Shown: positions 45,403-54,672 of the stretch, in pieces | Layout: each line of letters begins with the position of its first letter | Position numbering within the stretch: the stretch's first letter is position 1 | Assembly: GCA_017934545.1 (NCBI GenBank) | Contig: JAGBJI010000008.1 | Coordinates: 1 to 64,000 of the forward strand | Reading direction: 5' to 3' | Origin: Bacteroidales bacterium | GTDB lineage: Bacteria > Bacteroidota > Bacteroidia > Bacteroidales > P3 | Length of the DNA: 64,000 nt | Program-made: the position numbers and the translations under genes | Notes under the pieces: model-generated | The model's input: only the letters and a program-made list of their open reading frames with translations | The model's database searches: none | Told to the model about the DNA's origin: nothing

Positions 45403-46814
45403 AATTCCAATTTATCCCTTTTGGAAGGAATAAATATATTTTTAAATCCTTGTTCTTTCAGATGTTTGGCGAATTTCATCTGGGTTTGTTCTTCTCCGTG
45501 TACCAAAATAACGCGTTTAAGCATGTCTTTGTCCTGGCAGGATATGAAACGCACCATTTCATTGTAATCTCCGTGTGCGGAATAACTCTCAAGCTTTTCT
45601 ATATCCGCCCTTACGGTGTGTTTGATTCCGAATATTGACACCTCACGGTCGCCTCTTAATATTTTGTGTCCTAATGTTGACGGCGTACAATAACCTACGC
45701 CCAGGATAGTTGTTGAAGGTTTTTCAATATTGTTAGCAATGTGGTGCTTAACTCTTCCTGCCTCCATCATGCCGCTTGAAGATATGATGATACACGGCAA
45801 TAGGGAATAATTCAATTGTTTACTCTCTTCAACGGATTGTACAAAGTGCAATCTCTCAAAGCCAAACGGGTCCGGGTCTGTCTTCATGAATTCCTGCAAT
45901 TTATCGTTGAATTCTTCCTGATGAAGTTTGAAGATATTGGTTGCATTGATGCTCAAAGGAGAATCTACATACACTTCAACAGGAGGCAATTGTCCCGTTT
46001 CCCAAAGATAGTTTAAAGCAAAGATTATGTCCTGTGCGCGTCCTACGGCGAAGGAAGGAATGATTAGTTTGCCCCGTTTTTTCAAGCAAGTCTTCTTTAC
46101 TATTTTCAAAAGTTCCATATCGCTTTCCTGCAACGGCTGATGGGTACGGTCACCGTAAGTTGATTCCATAATCAAATAGTCGCATTGAGGAAACGGCTGC
46201 GGTTCTTCCAAAATTCTTCCGCCGTAACGTCCTATATCACCCGTGAATGCAATCCTTGTTATTTGCTCTTCACCCGTTTGGGCGTTGCGTTCAAAGATTT
46301 TTATGTTGCATGTAGCACTGCCCAATATATGTCCGTTGTCGGTGAACATTATGGAAAACTCGCCTAAACGCATTTCTTTGTTGTAAGGAATTGAAACAAA
46401 GTATTGCATAGCCATTCTTGCGTCTTCTGCGGTGTAGAGCGGTTCTACTTCGGGCAGGCCTTGCAGGCGGCGTTTCTTGTTAAAGGTGATTGTATCCTGT
46501 TCCTGTATTTTGCCTGCGTCCACTAAAAGTATGGCACACAAGTCCCTGGTGGCGGGAGTGGTGATAATAGTGCCGTTGAATCCGAGTTTTATTATATAAG
46601 GAATAAGTCCGCAATGGTCTATATGGGCATGGGATAAAATCAGATAGTCTATTTCTTTGGGGTCAAAACCCAAATCTTTGTTGTCGTCTTCCGTTTCCAA
46701 GCCTTTGCCTTGATACATTCCGCAATCCAACAGTATTTTCAGATTAGAGTTTGTCGTTATTAAATGTTTGCTGCCCGTAACTTCTTTGGCTGCACCTAAA
46801 AACTGAATGTTCAT
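45399..46814 (-). CDS. Beta-CASP metallo-beta-lactamase RNA/DNA nuclease-like protein
   Basis: This 471-residue protein combines a metallo-beta-lactamase fold with a beta-CASP insertion and an RNA-specificity (RMMBL) C-terminus, as in the CPSF73/Int11-like bacterial group. Metal ligands: 'LSHAHIDHCGLIP' (H-x-H-x-D-H, residues 62-67), 'FTGDIGRY' and 'YSAHGDY'. The beta-CASP motif A is the acidic residue in 'YLIMESTYGDR' and the segment 'IISSSGMMEAGRVKHHI' is typical. It probably cuts or trims RNA; the substrate is unknown. It heads the operon with the thioredoxin-like protein and aroQ. Confidence 0.9.
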   Translation of the reverse strand: MNIQFLGAAKEVTGSKHLITTNSNLKILLDCGMYQGKGLETEDDNKDLGFDPKEIDYLILSHAHIDHCGLIPYIIKLGFNGTIITTPATRDLCAILLVDAGKIQEQDTITFNKKRRLQGLPEVEPLYTAEDARMAMQYFVSIPYNKEMRLGEFSIMFTDNGHILGSATCNIKIFERNAQTGEEQITRIAFTGDIGRYGGRILEEPQPFPQCDYLIMESTYGDRTHQPLQESDMELLKIVKKTCLKKRGKLIIPSFAVGRAQDIIFALNYLWETGQLPPVEVYVDSPLSINATNIFKLHQEEFNDKLQEFMKTDPDPFGFERLHFVQSVEESKQLNYSLLPCIIISSSGMMEAGRVKHHIANNIEKPSTTILGVGYCTPSTLGHKILRGDREVSIFGIKHTVRADIEKLESYSAHGDYNEMVRFISCQDKDMLKRVILVHGEEQTQMKFAKHLKEQGFKNIFIPSKRDKLEL

Positions 46815-46842
46815 AATGTCAACATATTTATAAAATGTACGG

Positions 46843-46850
46843 CAAAATTA
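46843..46850 (-). promoter_or_regulatory. -7 promoter element (TAATTTTG) of the beta-CASP operon
   Basis: Leftward TAATTTTG, 28 bp ahead of the start at 46814. Confidence 0.6.
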
Positions 46851-46997
46851 ATATTTTATTTTCTAATTGCAAATACATAACACGCAAATATTTCCGTTTT
46901 TAAGGAAATCAGACCTGTTTAATCAACCGATAAACCATTTTTTGTTTTGATTTTGCGGTTTTAATTCAAATTGAAAAATATTGTTTTGAGAAACTAA

Positions 46998-47092
46998 AAT
47001 AAAAAAACATATGTATTTTTTCAAAAAAACATATGAATTTTAATCAAAAAACATATGTTTTTCGTTTCAAAAACATATGTTTTTTTTCTTTC
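46998..47092 (+). repeat. Four-box CATATG element, copy 8
   Basis: CATATG boxes start at 47008, 47030, 47052 and 47074, between divergent promoters (158 bp from the leftward and 82 bp from the rightward -7 element). The middle spacer AATTTTAATCAAAAAA points leftward to the beta-CASP operon. Confidence 0.95.
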
Positions 47093-47160
47093 AATTCGGA
47101 AAAAAGCATTCGGAAACCAAAAAATACATGAATGTTTATACAAGTTGAGGGTTTTTTGCT

Positions 47161-47168
47161 TAACTTTG
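47161..47168 (+). promoter_or_regulatory. -7 promoter element (TAACTTTG) of the RyR/STAND cassette
   Basis: TAACTTTG fits TAnnTTTG and lies 33 bp ahead of the start at 47202. Confidence 0.6.
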
Positions 47169-47201
47169 CATTACGGATAAGCAATTAAAATATATTGAAA
47201 A

Positions 47202-49241
47202 ATGAATTACGTTTTATTGTTTTTAGGCATATTGCTGTTAACGGGTGTTACGGTTTTTATAATCAGACAACACAAATATTCAAAGTCTAAACACTTGCTT
47301 GCGTCGTTGGTCTTTTTGACGGCGTTTACGGGTTGTGCGGTTTATTTCAAAGGTTACTATACTTCGGACGGCGGGTTCGGCGTGGTTGCATCCTTGTTGC
47401 ACTCCGTTTGGTCGTCGGTAAAAATGTTTATATTCCAAAACGATTTGAACGACGTTGACTCTTTAATCAAACAGGATTCCGTTTACATGACGGCGTTTAT
47501 ACTTACACATTTTGCAGCCATAGCCATAAGTGCCGTGCTTGTAGTGTCTTTGATAGGCTATTGGCTTGAATCTACGGTAAAACTGTTTTTTATCAACAAA
47601 AGAAACAAAACAATCCATGTTTTTATGGGTGTTAACGAAAATTCTTTGGCATTGGCAAAAGATATATGCAAAAACAATGGGAAGAAAAACTGCAAAGACA
47701 ACAATTTGTTGATATTTATTAAGTTGCGTAACGACAAAATATCTTCCGAAAAATACTCCGCCAAATCGTTTTTTACGCATTTTAGCAGCAATCAAAGCGA
47801 GATTGAGCAACTTATGAAGATGAAAGCCTTGTTGTTTGTCCGCAGCAATGCCGTTGAAAAATTGCTTGCACGTTGTCCGAACAATGCTTTCAATTTTTAT
47901 CTTCTCAACGAGGACGAATGTCTTAACATTGAAAAACTGTCATACATACAAACCGCAATAGAGAAAATTAATCCCAATGCGGCAGACAACCTGTACAACA
48001 TTTATTTGCACAGTTCCGACAATTTGTACAGCGAATTTTACGGCGAACATGACCCCGAAACCGAGATTGCAAAGCCTTACAAAGTCCATATAGTCAACTC
48101 CGCCTTGTTGTCGGTGACGTTTTTGAAACGCAATGCACGGTTCCATCCTGTCAATTGCATGCAAAGGGACACTAAAACAGGCACTGTAAGTTCCGACTTT
48201 ACGGCCTTGATTGTGGGATTTTCGTATACGGGTTGTCAGGCACTGGAGTTTTTGTACGAATTTTCGGCTTTTGTCCGCCCGGATAAGCAAGAGGCAAAAA
48301 CCAAGATATATGTCGTTGACGGCAATATGGAGGCTTTGGAACAGGATTTCTATTTCCGCCGCCCTGCGTTGAAAAACCGTAAGGATATAGAACTGATTAA
48401 CTGTAATTCAAACGATGCTGCGTTTTATTCTTTGCTTGAAAAAATCATTGCGGATTTGAATTATACGGTGATTGCAACGGGCAATGACAATGTTTCTATG
48501 TCTATTGCGTCCGACATATTGATGTTTGCCAAACGCAAAGGCAGAGTTTTTGACAATACATTCAGAATAGCCGTTCGGTCGTACAACGAAGAAAACTATT
48601 CCAATCTGCATGTAATTGAACAACAATACAAAAAACAGTTCAACGATTGTATTGATATTTTCGGTACAACTCAAGAAATATTTACCGAAGCCAATGTTAT
48701 AGACCGCATAAACAGAAAGAACGCCGTGCGTTACAACTACGAATACACCAAAGTGCGTCCCGAAGGCCTTAAAGACAAAGACGGCAATGTACGCAATGAG
48801 GAAAAACTGTGGGAAGAAGAAGTTGTGAAACAAGATTTCGGCTACAAAATACAGCAGAATATGTCAAACTCGTGGCATAAAGACACCAAAGTGTTGCTTG
48901 CATGCGAAAACGGCGGCGATTTAACCGCACAGTTGCAGGGTTTAATCAATGATTACGGTCAGCAGGATTACAACAATATGGATTATTATGCCGACGGATT
49001 GTTCGGCAATTTGGCACGTACGGAGCATATACGTTGGGTCAGGTTGATGGAATTGTGCGGTTACACCTGCGGAAAGGGAAAAGATTACGTTGAAAAGATA
49101 CATAAGGACATGGTGGATTGCAGTGTAATGGACAGCGAACGCCGTGCAGCCATTCAGTACGACTATACAGTGGCGTATGTCAGCTTTTTAATCAAAGCGG
49201 AAGAATTACAAAACACAATAAAAACAGAAAGTGCAATATGA
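47202..49241 (+). CDS. Membrane protein with Rossmann/RCK-like segments and a degenerate RyR-like C-terminus
   Basis: This 679-residue protein has three hydrophobic segments in the first ~115 residues (for example 'MNYVLLFLGILLLTGVTVFII' and 'FAAIAISAVLVVSLIGYWL'). A long cytoplasmic part follows with two stretches that look like nucleotide-binding Rossmann units: 'TIHVFMGVNENSLALAKDI' and 'FTALIVGFSYTGCQALEFLYEF', the latter followed by an acidic strand end ('KIYVVDGN') and 'YTVIATGNDNVSMSIA'. This is reminiscent of RCK/TrkA-N modules of ion channels such as CASTOR-like proteins. The C-terminal 'NLARTEHIRWVRLMELCGYTCGKGKD' resembles a decayed RyR domain. It is first in a four-gene cassette and overlaps the RyR gene by ATGA. 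Function is inferred as a membrane sensor. Confidence 0.6.
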   Translation: MNYVLLFLGILLLTGVTVFIIRQHKYSKSKHLLASLVFLTAFTGCAVYFKGYYTSDGGFGVVASLLHSVWSSVKMFIFQNDLNDVDSLIKQDSVYMTAFILTHFAAIAISAVLVVSLIGYWLESTVKLFFINKRNKTIHVFMGVNENSLALAKDICKNNGKKNCKDNNLLIFIKLRNDKISSEKYSAKSFFTHFSSNQSEIEQLMKMKALLFVRSNAVEKLLARCPNNAFNFYLLNEDECLNIEKLSYIQTAIEKINPNAADNLYNIYLHSSDNLYSEFYGEHDPETEIAKPYKVHIVNSALLSVTFLKRNARFHPVNCMQRDTKTGTVSSDFTALIVGFSYTGCQALEFLYEFSAFVRPDKQEAKTKIYVVDGNMEALEQDFYFRRPALKNRKDIELINCNSNDAAFYSLLEKIIADLNYTVIATGNDNVSMSIASDILMFAKRKGRVFDNTFRIAVRSYNEENYSNLHVIEQQYKKQFNDCIDIFGTTQEIFTEANVIDRINRKNAVRYNYEYTKVRPEGLKDKDGNVRNEEKLWEEEVVKQDFGYKIQQNMSNSWHKDTKVLLACENGGDLTAQLQGLINDYGQQDYNNMDYYADGLFGNLARTEHIRWVRLMELCGYTCGKGKDYVEKIHKDMVDCSVMDSERRAAIQYDYTVAYVSFLIKAEELQNTIKTESAI

Positions 49242-49537
49242 AAACATCACCCGAAGATTACAAACCGCAGCCTTTGGATATAAGCGGCGTGGTTTTGTCA
49301 GACGAACTATTGGATTTAACCGAGCAATTGGCGGAAAACGTCCACGATGTGTGGGCGGAAAGCCGAATGAAGCAAGGTTGGACTTACGGCAAGGAGCGTA
49401 ACGATGCAGCCAAGCAACATCCGTGTTTGGTTCCTTACGCAGATTTGAGCGAACAGGAGAAGCAATACGACCGTGATACGGCGATGAACACCATCAAAAT
49501 GATAGTAAAAGCGGGCTTTGTCATCAAAAAGGCATAA
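49238..49537 (+). CDS. Stand-alone RyR-domain protein
   Basis: This 99-residue protein is essentially one RyR domain, the small helical module named after the ryanodine receptor. The match is strong: 'PLDISGVVLSDELLDLTEQLAENVHDVWAE' region, then 'MKQGWTYG', 'KQHPCLVPYADLSEQEKQYDR' and 'TIKMIVKAGF', the whole diagnostic series (N-V-H-x-x-W-A, G-W-x-Y-G, H-P-C-L-V-P-Y, E-K-x-Y-D-R). Bacterial RyR domains are thought to recognise ligands in nucleotide-based signalling, but the ligand is not established. Its start shares bases with the stop of the membrane protein gene (ATGA), and the STAND gene starts 20 bp after it. Confidence 0.9.
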   Translation: MKTSPEDYKPQPLDISGVVLSDELLDLTEQLAENVHDVWAESRMKQGWTYGKERNDAAKQHPCLVPYADLSEQEKQYDRDTAMNTIKMIVKAGFVIKKA

Positions 49538-49557
49538 CCTGTTTACACTTTGTTTTT

Positions 49558-52014
49558 ATGGCTTCGGACAAAACTGACCTGTCGTGGCGTAGTGCTGCGG
49601 TGTTTATAAGCAGTACTTTTCAGGATATGCAATCCGAAAGAGATTGTATACAACGTGAAATCATACCTTATGTTCAGAGCGTCTTCAATCCTTATCATAT
49701 TGAAATACGTGCCGTAGACCTCAGATGGGGAATAACTACGGACAATATAAATATAGTAAACGACAAGGAAAAGAAGATATTGAAGATATGCTTTGATGAA
49801 ATTGACAAAAGCCGTCCGTTTTTCATCGGATTGATTGGTTACAGGTACGGCTGGATTCCTGATTATAAATATTTCGAAGAGATAAATCCCAAATTGGCAA
49901 GGCTTTCCCAAGGAACCAAAAGCAGTGTTACCGAGATGGAAATGCTTTACGGAGCGTTGAACAACGAACAAGACGCCCTGCACAGCATATTTTGTTTGCG
50001 TGATAGGGTGAAAGACAGTTTTAATTACGATGTTTATTGCGAGAAAATCTGTTCCCAAAAGGATAGAAACCTAACGCAGCTGCGTAAAATCATAAAACAA
50101 CGCATCCCTGACGACCGTTGGTTTGAATACAGTGCGGACTATTCGCAACAAAAAGGCATATACAACCTTGAGAAATTCAAAACAATGCTTTCTTCCTTAC
50201 TTATAAAGGAATTGAGTGAGAGTTTCGGGGTGGATTTACACAAACCGTACGTTCCCGTTGACAACAGCACGCTTTTGATTGAGGAAAACCTGCAGTATTG
50301 CAACAAGAACAATCGGTTTTTTGTGGCACGGGAAGAAGAAGTTCAGTTTTTGGAAGATTGCATTGACAAGAATCAGAGTTGTATTGTGAAAGGAATGCGG
50401 CAGAGCGGCAAAAGTGCGTTATTGTCCTATGTTGCAGAGCGGTTAAAAGGCAAATACACGGTATTGTATCACAATGCAGCCTTGTCGTGCGATACTTTTT
50501 CGGCATCGCAAATGCTTGACATGTGGATAAAGCAACTTTCGGATTTGTTAAATATACCGTACAAAGAAACCGAAGAAGAATCCTCTTTTTCGTATGTGCT
50601 TAACAGGGCGGCGGTAACTGATAATTCCGCCATGAAAGCAGAACAAACTTTCAAAGAACTGTGCCGAAAATGGATAGAACAAGGAAACAAGACAGTCATT
50701 ATTATAGATGCGATAGACAAGTTGCAATCCGAACGATACAATACGCAATGGATGTTTTTGCCTTCTGATGCCGTTGCCGTTGTTTCGTACAATAATTATA
50801 ATGCAACGCTGCCCGAAGGTATTAAGATGTTGGATTTAAAGCCGCTTAATCAGAACCAAGGGGAGAGGTTTGTGAAAAAATATTTTGCATATCACTGCAA
50901 AGAGTTGCACGGTTCGGTTTTGAAGGCATTGACAGAGCGTTGCACGGTGGGGGATACTCAAACCAAAGAAAAATATTGCAACATTCTTTGGCTTAAAACC
51001 GCAATCCATTGGCTTATGAATATGGATAAAGACGATTTTAAGGCGGTTTTGGACATCAAAGCCTCAAACGAAGAACAAAAGATTGAGTATTACTTTTTGC
51101 AACTTATCAATCAAATGCCGCAGACTGCGGAAGAATTGTTTTGTCTTCTGATTGAAAAAGCCTCGAAAACCTTCGGAAAAGAACTTTGTGATAAAACGGT
51201 AAAGATACTTATATGCAGTAAATACGGATTAAGGCAAAAGGATTATGAAAAGTTGTTGAAAGAAAATTGGGATACGCTGCAATTCGCTTCTTTTTTCCGA
51301 TGGTTAAGTCCTTTTGTTGCGGAATCGGCCAACCAAAAACTGATTGCCTTGATGTACGGCGGATTTTTGCAGGCATTGACAGGTAGTTTTAAAGACGGTT
51401 TGCAGTCGGTTCACGCAGATATAGCCGATTTGCTTTGGTCTTACAACGCAAAAGACCCCGTAAGAATACGCGAAGCGTTTTATCAAAACATGAAAGCCAT
51501 GCGTTATGACCGTTGTTCAGAACTTGTGACAGGTAGTTCTAAGACGGACATTGCGTATATAAAACATGCGTTGTGTGAACTTACACCTGCGGAACTGCAA
51601 AACGTTGTATGCAATATCATAAAAAACGGAAAAGAAAACCAGCGTTGCGAATGTTTGTCCAAGATGTTTTTGCATGTAATGCCGCATTTGATAAACAACG
51701 ATTATGATTTGACTGCAACAATAATACTCCATGCCCTGTTACATATAGATATAAAGAATGTCAAAGACAATTATCAGTTCGTTTGTTTGGCGGAATTGTT
51801 CAAGGAAATGATGACTTACGCCAAACTTTATGCGAAAACCGAACCTTTGGTTGAGTTTGCAGAACATTTGTATGAACTTTCGCTTGAGTGGGGCGGCAAA
51901 TTTGAAAACAACAGTGTGCAAACAGCAAAAACAGTTGCACTTATGGAATTGGTAAATGCTTGCAATAAACAAGGCAATACAGAAAAAGCAAATTATTATA
52001 TGAGTAAATTTTAA
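49558..52014 (+). CDS. DUF4062-STAND NTPase
   Basis: This 818-residue protein has an N-terminal DUF4062 domain (about 12-105), marked by 'AVFISSTFQDMQSERD' (14-29), 'RAVDLRWGIT' (51-60) and 'FFIGLIGYRYGW' (88-99). A STAND/NACHT-type NTPase follows: Walker A 'GMRQSGKS' at 279-286 and Walker B 'IIIDAID' at 381-387. The last 400 residues are helical and probably hold the winged-helix and a sensor or repeat region. The same DUF4062-NTPase order occurs in animal TEP1/NWD1-like proteins. STAND proteins are switches that assemble on sensing a trigger, often in antiviral or cell-death pathways. The partner genes suggest this one works with a RyR-domain protein. It is coupled to the 187-residue protein 13 bp downstream. 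Confidence 0.85.
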   Translation: MASDKTDLSWRSAAVFISSTFQDMQSERDCIQREIIPYVQSVFNPYHIEIRAVDLRWGITTDNINIVNDKEKKILKICFDEIDKSRPFFIGLIGYRYGWIPDYKYFEEINPKLARLSQGTKSSVTEMEMLYGALNNEQDALHSIFCLRDRVKDSFNYDVYCEKICSQKDRNLTQLRKIIKQRIPDDRWFEYSADYSQQKGIYNLEKFKTMLSSLLIKELSESFGVDLHKPYVPVDNSTLLIEENLQYCNKNNRFFVAREEEVQFLEDCIDKNQSCIVKGMRQSGKSALLSYVAERLKGKYTVLYHNAALSCDTFSASQMLDMWIKQLSDLLNIPYKETEEESSFSYVLNRAAVTDNSAMKAEQTFKELCRKWIEQGNKTVIIIDAIDKLQSERYNTQWMFLPSDAVAVVSYNNYNATLPEGIKMLDLKPLNQNQGERFVKKYFAYHCKELHGSVLKALTERCTVGDTQTKEKYCNILWLKTAIHWLMNMDKDDFKAVLDIKASNEEQKIEYYFLQLINQMPQTAEELFCLLIEKASKTFGKELCDKTVKILICSKYGLRQKDYEKLLKENWDTLQFASFFRWLSPFVAESANQKLIALMYGGFLQALTGSFKDGLQSVHADIADLLWSYNAKDPVRIREAFYQNMKAMRYDRCSELVTGSSKTDIAYIKHALCELTPAELQNVVCNIIKNGKENQRCECLSKMFLHVMPHLINNDYDLTATIILHALLHIDIKNVKDNYQFVCLAELFKEMMTYAKLYAKTEPLVEFAEHLYELSLEWGGKFENNSVQTAKTVALMELVNACNKQGNTEKANYYMSKF

Positions 52015-52027
52015 AACAAAACATACA

Positions 52028-52591
52028 ATGAATATTTCCCAAATCAATCAATATTTACCTTTGAAGATGAAAGCGGAGATGTATTATCAGCAGGTACAGG
52101 AAGTGTTTGAGCAGGTAAAACTCTCGGCACGTCAAAAGGATTTGACCAAGCAGAACGAACTCGGATTCAAACTAAACAGTTTGATGTCATCTGCGAAAGA
52201 CAATATGCAAAAGTTTGCAGACAGTGTAATGCAGTGGTACAACAACGGTGATGAATCCATGGATGCTTTGCGTTCGGCACAAATGGGTGCCGCCGTAGCG
52301 GCGTTGTTTTTTATGAAAACCAAAGATACACCGCGTTTGACACGCTTTGCAAAAACGTCGGCCGACTTGGCAAGGGAGATAATGAGGCGGGAAGACACTC
52401 CTAACAACGCAATAAAATTCGTCAGTGCCGCAACCTGTCTGTTGGAATGCACAAAAGCCGAAGATTGCCTTGAGATTGCGGAGTATGCTGATTACCTTTG
52501 CGAAGAATTGCAACGCTATTTTCCGACAAACGAAGAAGTAAACAAAGTGGTAAAAGCGTATTGGATTCAGCGTAACGGACAAAAAGCCTGA
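52028..52591 (+). CDS. Helical protein of unknown function in the RyR/STAND cassette
   Basis: This 187-residue protein is predicted to be almost entirely helical and soluble; the segment 'SAQMGAAVAALFFM' is a hydrophobic helix near residue 82-95. I recognise no family. It begins 13 bp after the STAND gene and is probably co-transcribed with it. In systems of this type the last small gene is often a regulator or the effector's partner, but nothing in its sequence shows which. Confidence 0.55.
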   Translation: MNISQINQYLPLKMKAEMYYQQVQEVFEQVKLSARQKDLTKQNELGFKLNSLMSSAKDNMQKFADSVMQWYNNGDESMDALRSAQMGAAVAALFFMKTKDTPRLTRFAKTSADLAREIMRREDTPNNAIKFVSAATCLLECTKAEDCLEIAEYADYLCEELQRYFPTNEEVNKVVKAYWIQRNGQKA

Positions 52592-52658
52592 ACAACTTTG
52601 TCAAAAGATGGCAATGATAACAAGTTTTCAAAAGGTTTAAGACAGAATATATTTTGTT

Positions 52659-53573
52659 ATGTGGTTGAAAAAGCACAAAAGTTTGCTGATGCCCGTGTCC
52701 ATGTTGATAGGAATATTGGGGTATAAAGTGCTTGCGGACTTGATGGTTATAGTTCCGTTTACCGTAGCGGTGATGTTCTTTTTGGCGTATTGCTCCGTTG
52801 ACTTCCGCAGGCTCAGGTTTACAAAGACCAATATAGCAATGCTTGTCTTGCATGTGGTGTTTATCTTTGTTTTTTACGGTACTGCCGTATTGTTTTTCTC
52901 CGACACGGTGTCCAAAGGGGTGTTGATGTGTGCCATATGTCCCGCTGCGGCATCGTCTTCGGCAATAATCATAATGTTGGGCGGAAACAAAGAGGTGGGT
53001 ATAGCCCATATTATATTGGACAATGTGTTGATTTCGTTTTTGGCACCGTTGGTTCTGTCGGCTGTTGAACCTCAGGAGAACTTTTCTTACATAATGTCGG
53101 TCATAGATATTTTGAAGAAAGTTTTTCCTCTTTTGATTTTACCCATAATAGTCACTGCACTGTTGAAACGTCTGAAACCCAAATGGACTGTTGAGATTGC
53201 CCGCTACAATTGGCTGTCTTTGTTGTTTTGGTCAGTATCCTTGGCGGTAATTTTCTCCCGTACGACCGAAATGATAGTAAATGCTACCGCCGAAGATATG
53301 AATGACATTCTTATTATGTCATCTATTTCTTTGGTTGTGTGTATCGTGCAGTTCGGATTGGGAAAATTTGCAGGCAAAAAGCTGCATTCGTCCGTTGCAG
53401 TCACACAAGGTTTGGCACAAAAGAACACTTCATTGGGTATTTGGCTTGCCCACGCTTATTTGTCCAACCCTTTGAGCATTATATTCTCCGCTGCATACTC
53501 GCTTTATCAGAATTTGATAAACTCATGGCAGGTTTACCACCACGACAAAAAGGAAATGCAACAATCAAAGTAA
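52659..53573 (+). CDS. BASS-family (bile acid:sodium symporter-like) transporter
   Basis: This 304-residue inner-membrane protein has about ten membrane segments in the BASS fold. The segment 'MCAICPAAASSSAIIIMLGGNKEVGIAHIILDNVLISFLAPL' region (about 90-130) holds the crossover helix motif of the family, and 'GLAQKNTSLGIWLAHAYL' near residue 255 is the second one. Members move organic anions, including bile acids, pantoate or arsenite, usually with sodium. Nothing nearby fixes the substrate. It starts 67 bp after the cassette and could be on the same transcript. Its end lies 4 bp from that of the convergent TPR gene. Confidence 0.82.
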   Translation: MWLKKHKSLLMPVSMLIGILGYKVLADLMVIVPFTVAVMFFLAYCSVDFRRLRFTKTNIAMLVLHVVFIFVFYGTAVLFFSDTVSKGVLMCAICPAAASSSAIIIMLGGNKEVGIAHIILDNVLISFLAPLVLSAVEPQENFSYIMSVIDILKKVFPLLILPIIVTALLKRLKPKWTVEIARYNWLSLLFWSVSLAVIFSRTTEMIVNATAEDMNDILIMSSISLVVCIVQFGLGKFAGKKLHSSVAVTQGLAQKNTSLGIWLAHAYLSNPLSIIFSAAYSLYQNLINSWQVYHHDKKEMQQSK

Positions 53574-53577
53574 TTGC

Positions 53578-54402
53578 TTATTGTAAACCGTTTAACAGTT
53601 GACGGGCTTTTTCTGCCGATTGTCCGTCGCAGTTTTTGATTATATTGTTGTAATATTGGCGTGCTTTTTCTTTATTGCCCTTTATGGTGTAGATGTTTGC
53701 TATGTTGAGCAATACCGCTGCATCTTTGGGCGACGTTCGTTCGGCTTTTAAAAATATGTCAAGCGAAGTGTCGTAATCGTTTTCATAAAAATACGTTGCC
53801 GCAAGGTTGTTCAAATTGTCCGTATTGTCAGGGTAATACTTTAAAACATGTTTTGCAACCGTTCTTATGTTTTCCAAAAGCAACGAATCCTTAACCGACA
53901 GAACTTCCATGTCAATTTCTTCAAACATAGTGTTTTCAAACTGTTGCACGGTCTGAAGGAAATAATTTTTGTCCGCCGTTACTCCGGGTACAACCCATTT
54001 GTTGTCATTTATATACGAACGGTCAATGCTCCGAAGCAACTCTTCGGTGTATTCCTGCCACATATCCATCAACCCCAATGTGTAAATTTTTGCACACCTT
54101 ATGTCCAAACGGTCTGCATAAAGGTCAATGCCTTCGTTCAAACTGTTTACTGCGTTTTGCCATGCAAGTAAATCAACTGTCGGGTGCGATTGATTTTGCA
54201 TTGCCTGTGCGAACCAATAGTCGGCTTTTGCCAAAAAGAATTCGGCACTGCGGTCATTGCTGTTTTCCCACGAGGCAAGGATTTCTTTTTGTTTCAATGT
54301 GTCGGCATCCCTTTGTGCTTTTGTGAATTCGGCATTGAAATCCTGTGCGTTGACTGCACATGCAACCGTCATTGCAAGGGCAAAAAATATCTTTGTTTTC
54401 AT
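53578..54402 (-). CDS. Periplasmic TPR-repeat protein
   Basis: This 274-residue protein starts with a signal peptide (MKTKIFFALAMTVACAVNAQ) at the ATG at 54402; longer frames upstream start beyond the -7 element at 54459-54466 and are not real. The C-terminal third has two clear tetratricopeptide units ('DNLNNLAATYFYENDYDTSLDIFLKAER' region and 'AAVLLNIANIYTIKGNKEKARQYYNNIIK'), with one or two degenerate ones before. It should bind partner proteins in the periplasm. It is a single gene; there is no space for a terminator between it and the convergent transporter gene. Confidence 0.8.
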   Translation of the reverse strand: MKTKIFFALAMTVACAVNAQDFNAEFTKAQRDADTLKQKEILASWENSNDRSAEFFLAKADYWFAQAMQNQSHPTVDLLAWQNAVNSLNEGIDLYADRLDIRCAKIYTLGLMDMWQEYTEELLRSIDRSYINDNKWVVPGVTADKNYFLQTVQQFENTMFEEIDMEVLSVKDSLLLENIRTVAKHVLKYYPDNTDNLNNLAATYFYENDYDTSLDIFLKAERTSPKDAAVLLNIANIYTIKGNKEKARQYYNNIIKNCDGQSAEKARQLLNGLQ

Positions 54403-54458
54403 ATTGCAAGAATGTGTTTTATAAAAATAATCAATCCAAAGTACTGTCTTTGTGAATG

Positions 54459-54466
54459 CAAAGTTA
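54459..54466 (-). promoter_or_regulatory. -7 promoter element (TAACTTTG) of the periplasmic TPR gene
   Basis: Leftward TAACTTTG; it fixes the start at 54402. Confidence 0.6.
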
Positions 54467-54579
54467 AAGAAAATTATTTTGTTTGCGGGGTATAAACCTG
54501 CGAAAAAAGCAAAAATATTTTCCGCCATGCCTTTAACCGTTGCGTGTATTGGTTTTACGGACTTGTTTTCGCAAAAGGA

Positions 54580-54672
54580 AGAAAAAAACATATGTTTTTT
54601 CTTTCAAAAACATATGTTTTTTGATTAAAATTCATATGTTTTTTTGAAAAAATACATATGTTTTTTTATTTT
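54580..54672 (-). repeat. Four-box CATATG element, copy 9 (one spacer inverted)
   Basis: CATATG boxes start at 54589, 54611, 54633 and 54655, between divergent promoters (123 and 155 bp away). The middle spacer TTTTTTGATTAAAATT points rightward to ruvB. The first spacer TTTTTTCTTTCAAAAA is inverted relative to this orientation, as in copy 5. Confidence 0.95.

Larger units (their letters stand above)
46815..47201. other. Divergent promoter region with CATATG element copy 8
   Basis: The region holds the leftward promoter (46843-46850) of the hydrolase operon, copy 8 of the CATATG element, and the rightward promoter (47161-47168) of the RyR/STAND cassette. No gene is seen. Confidence 0.6.
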
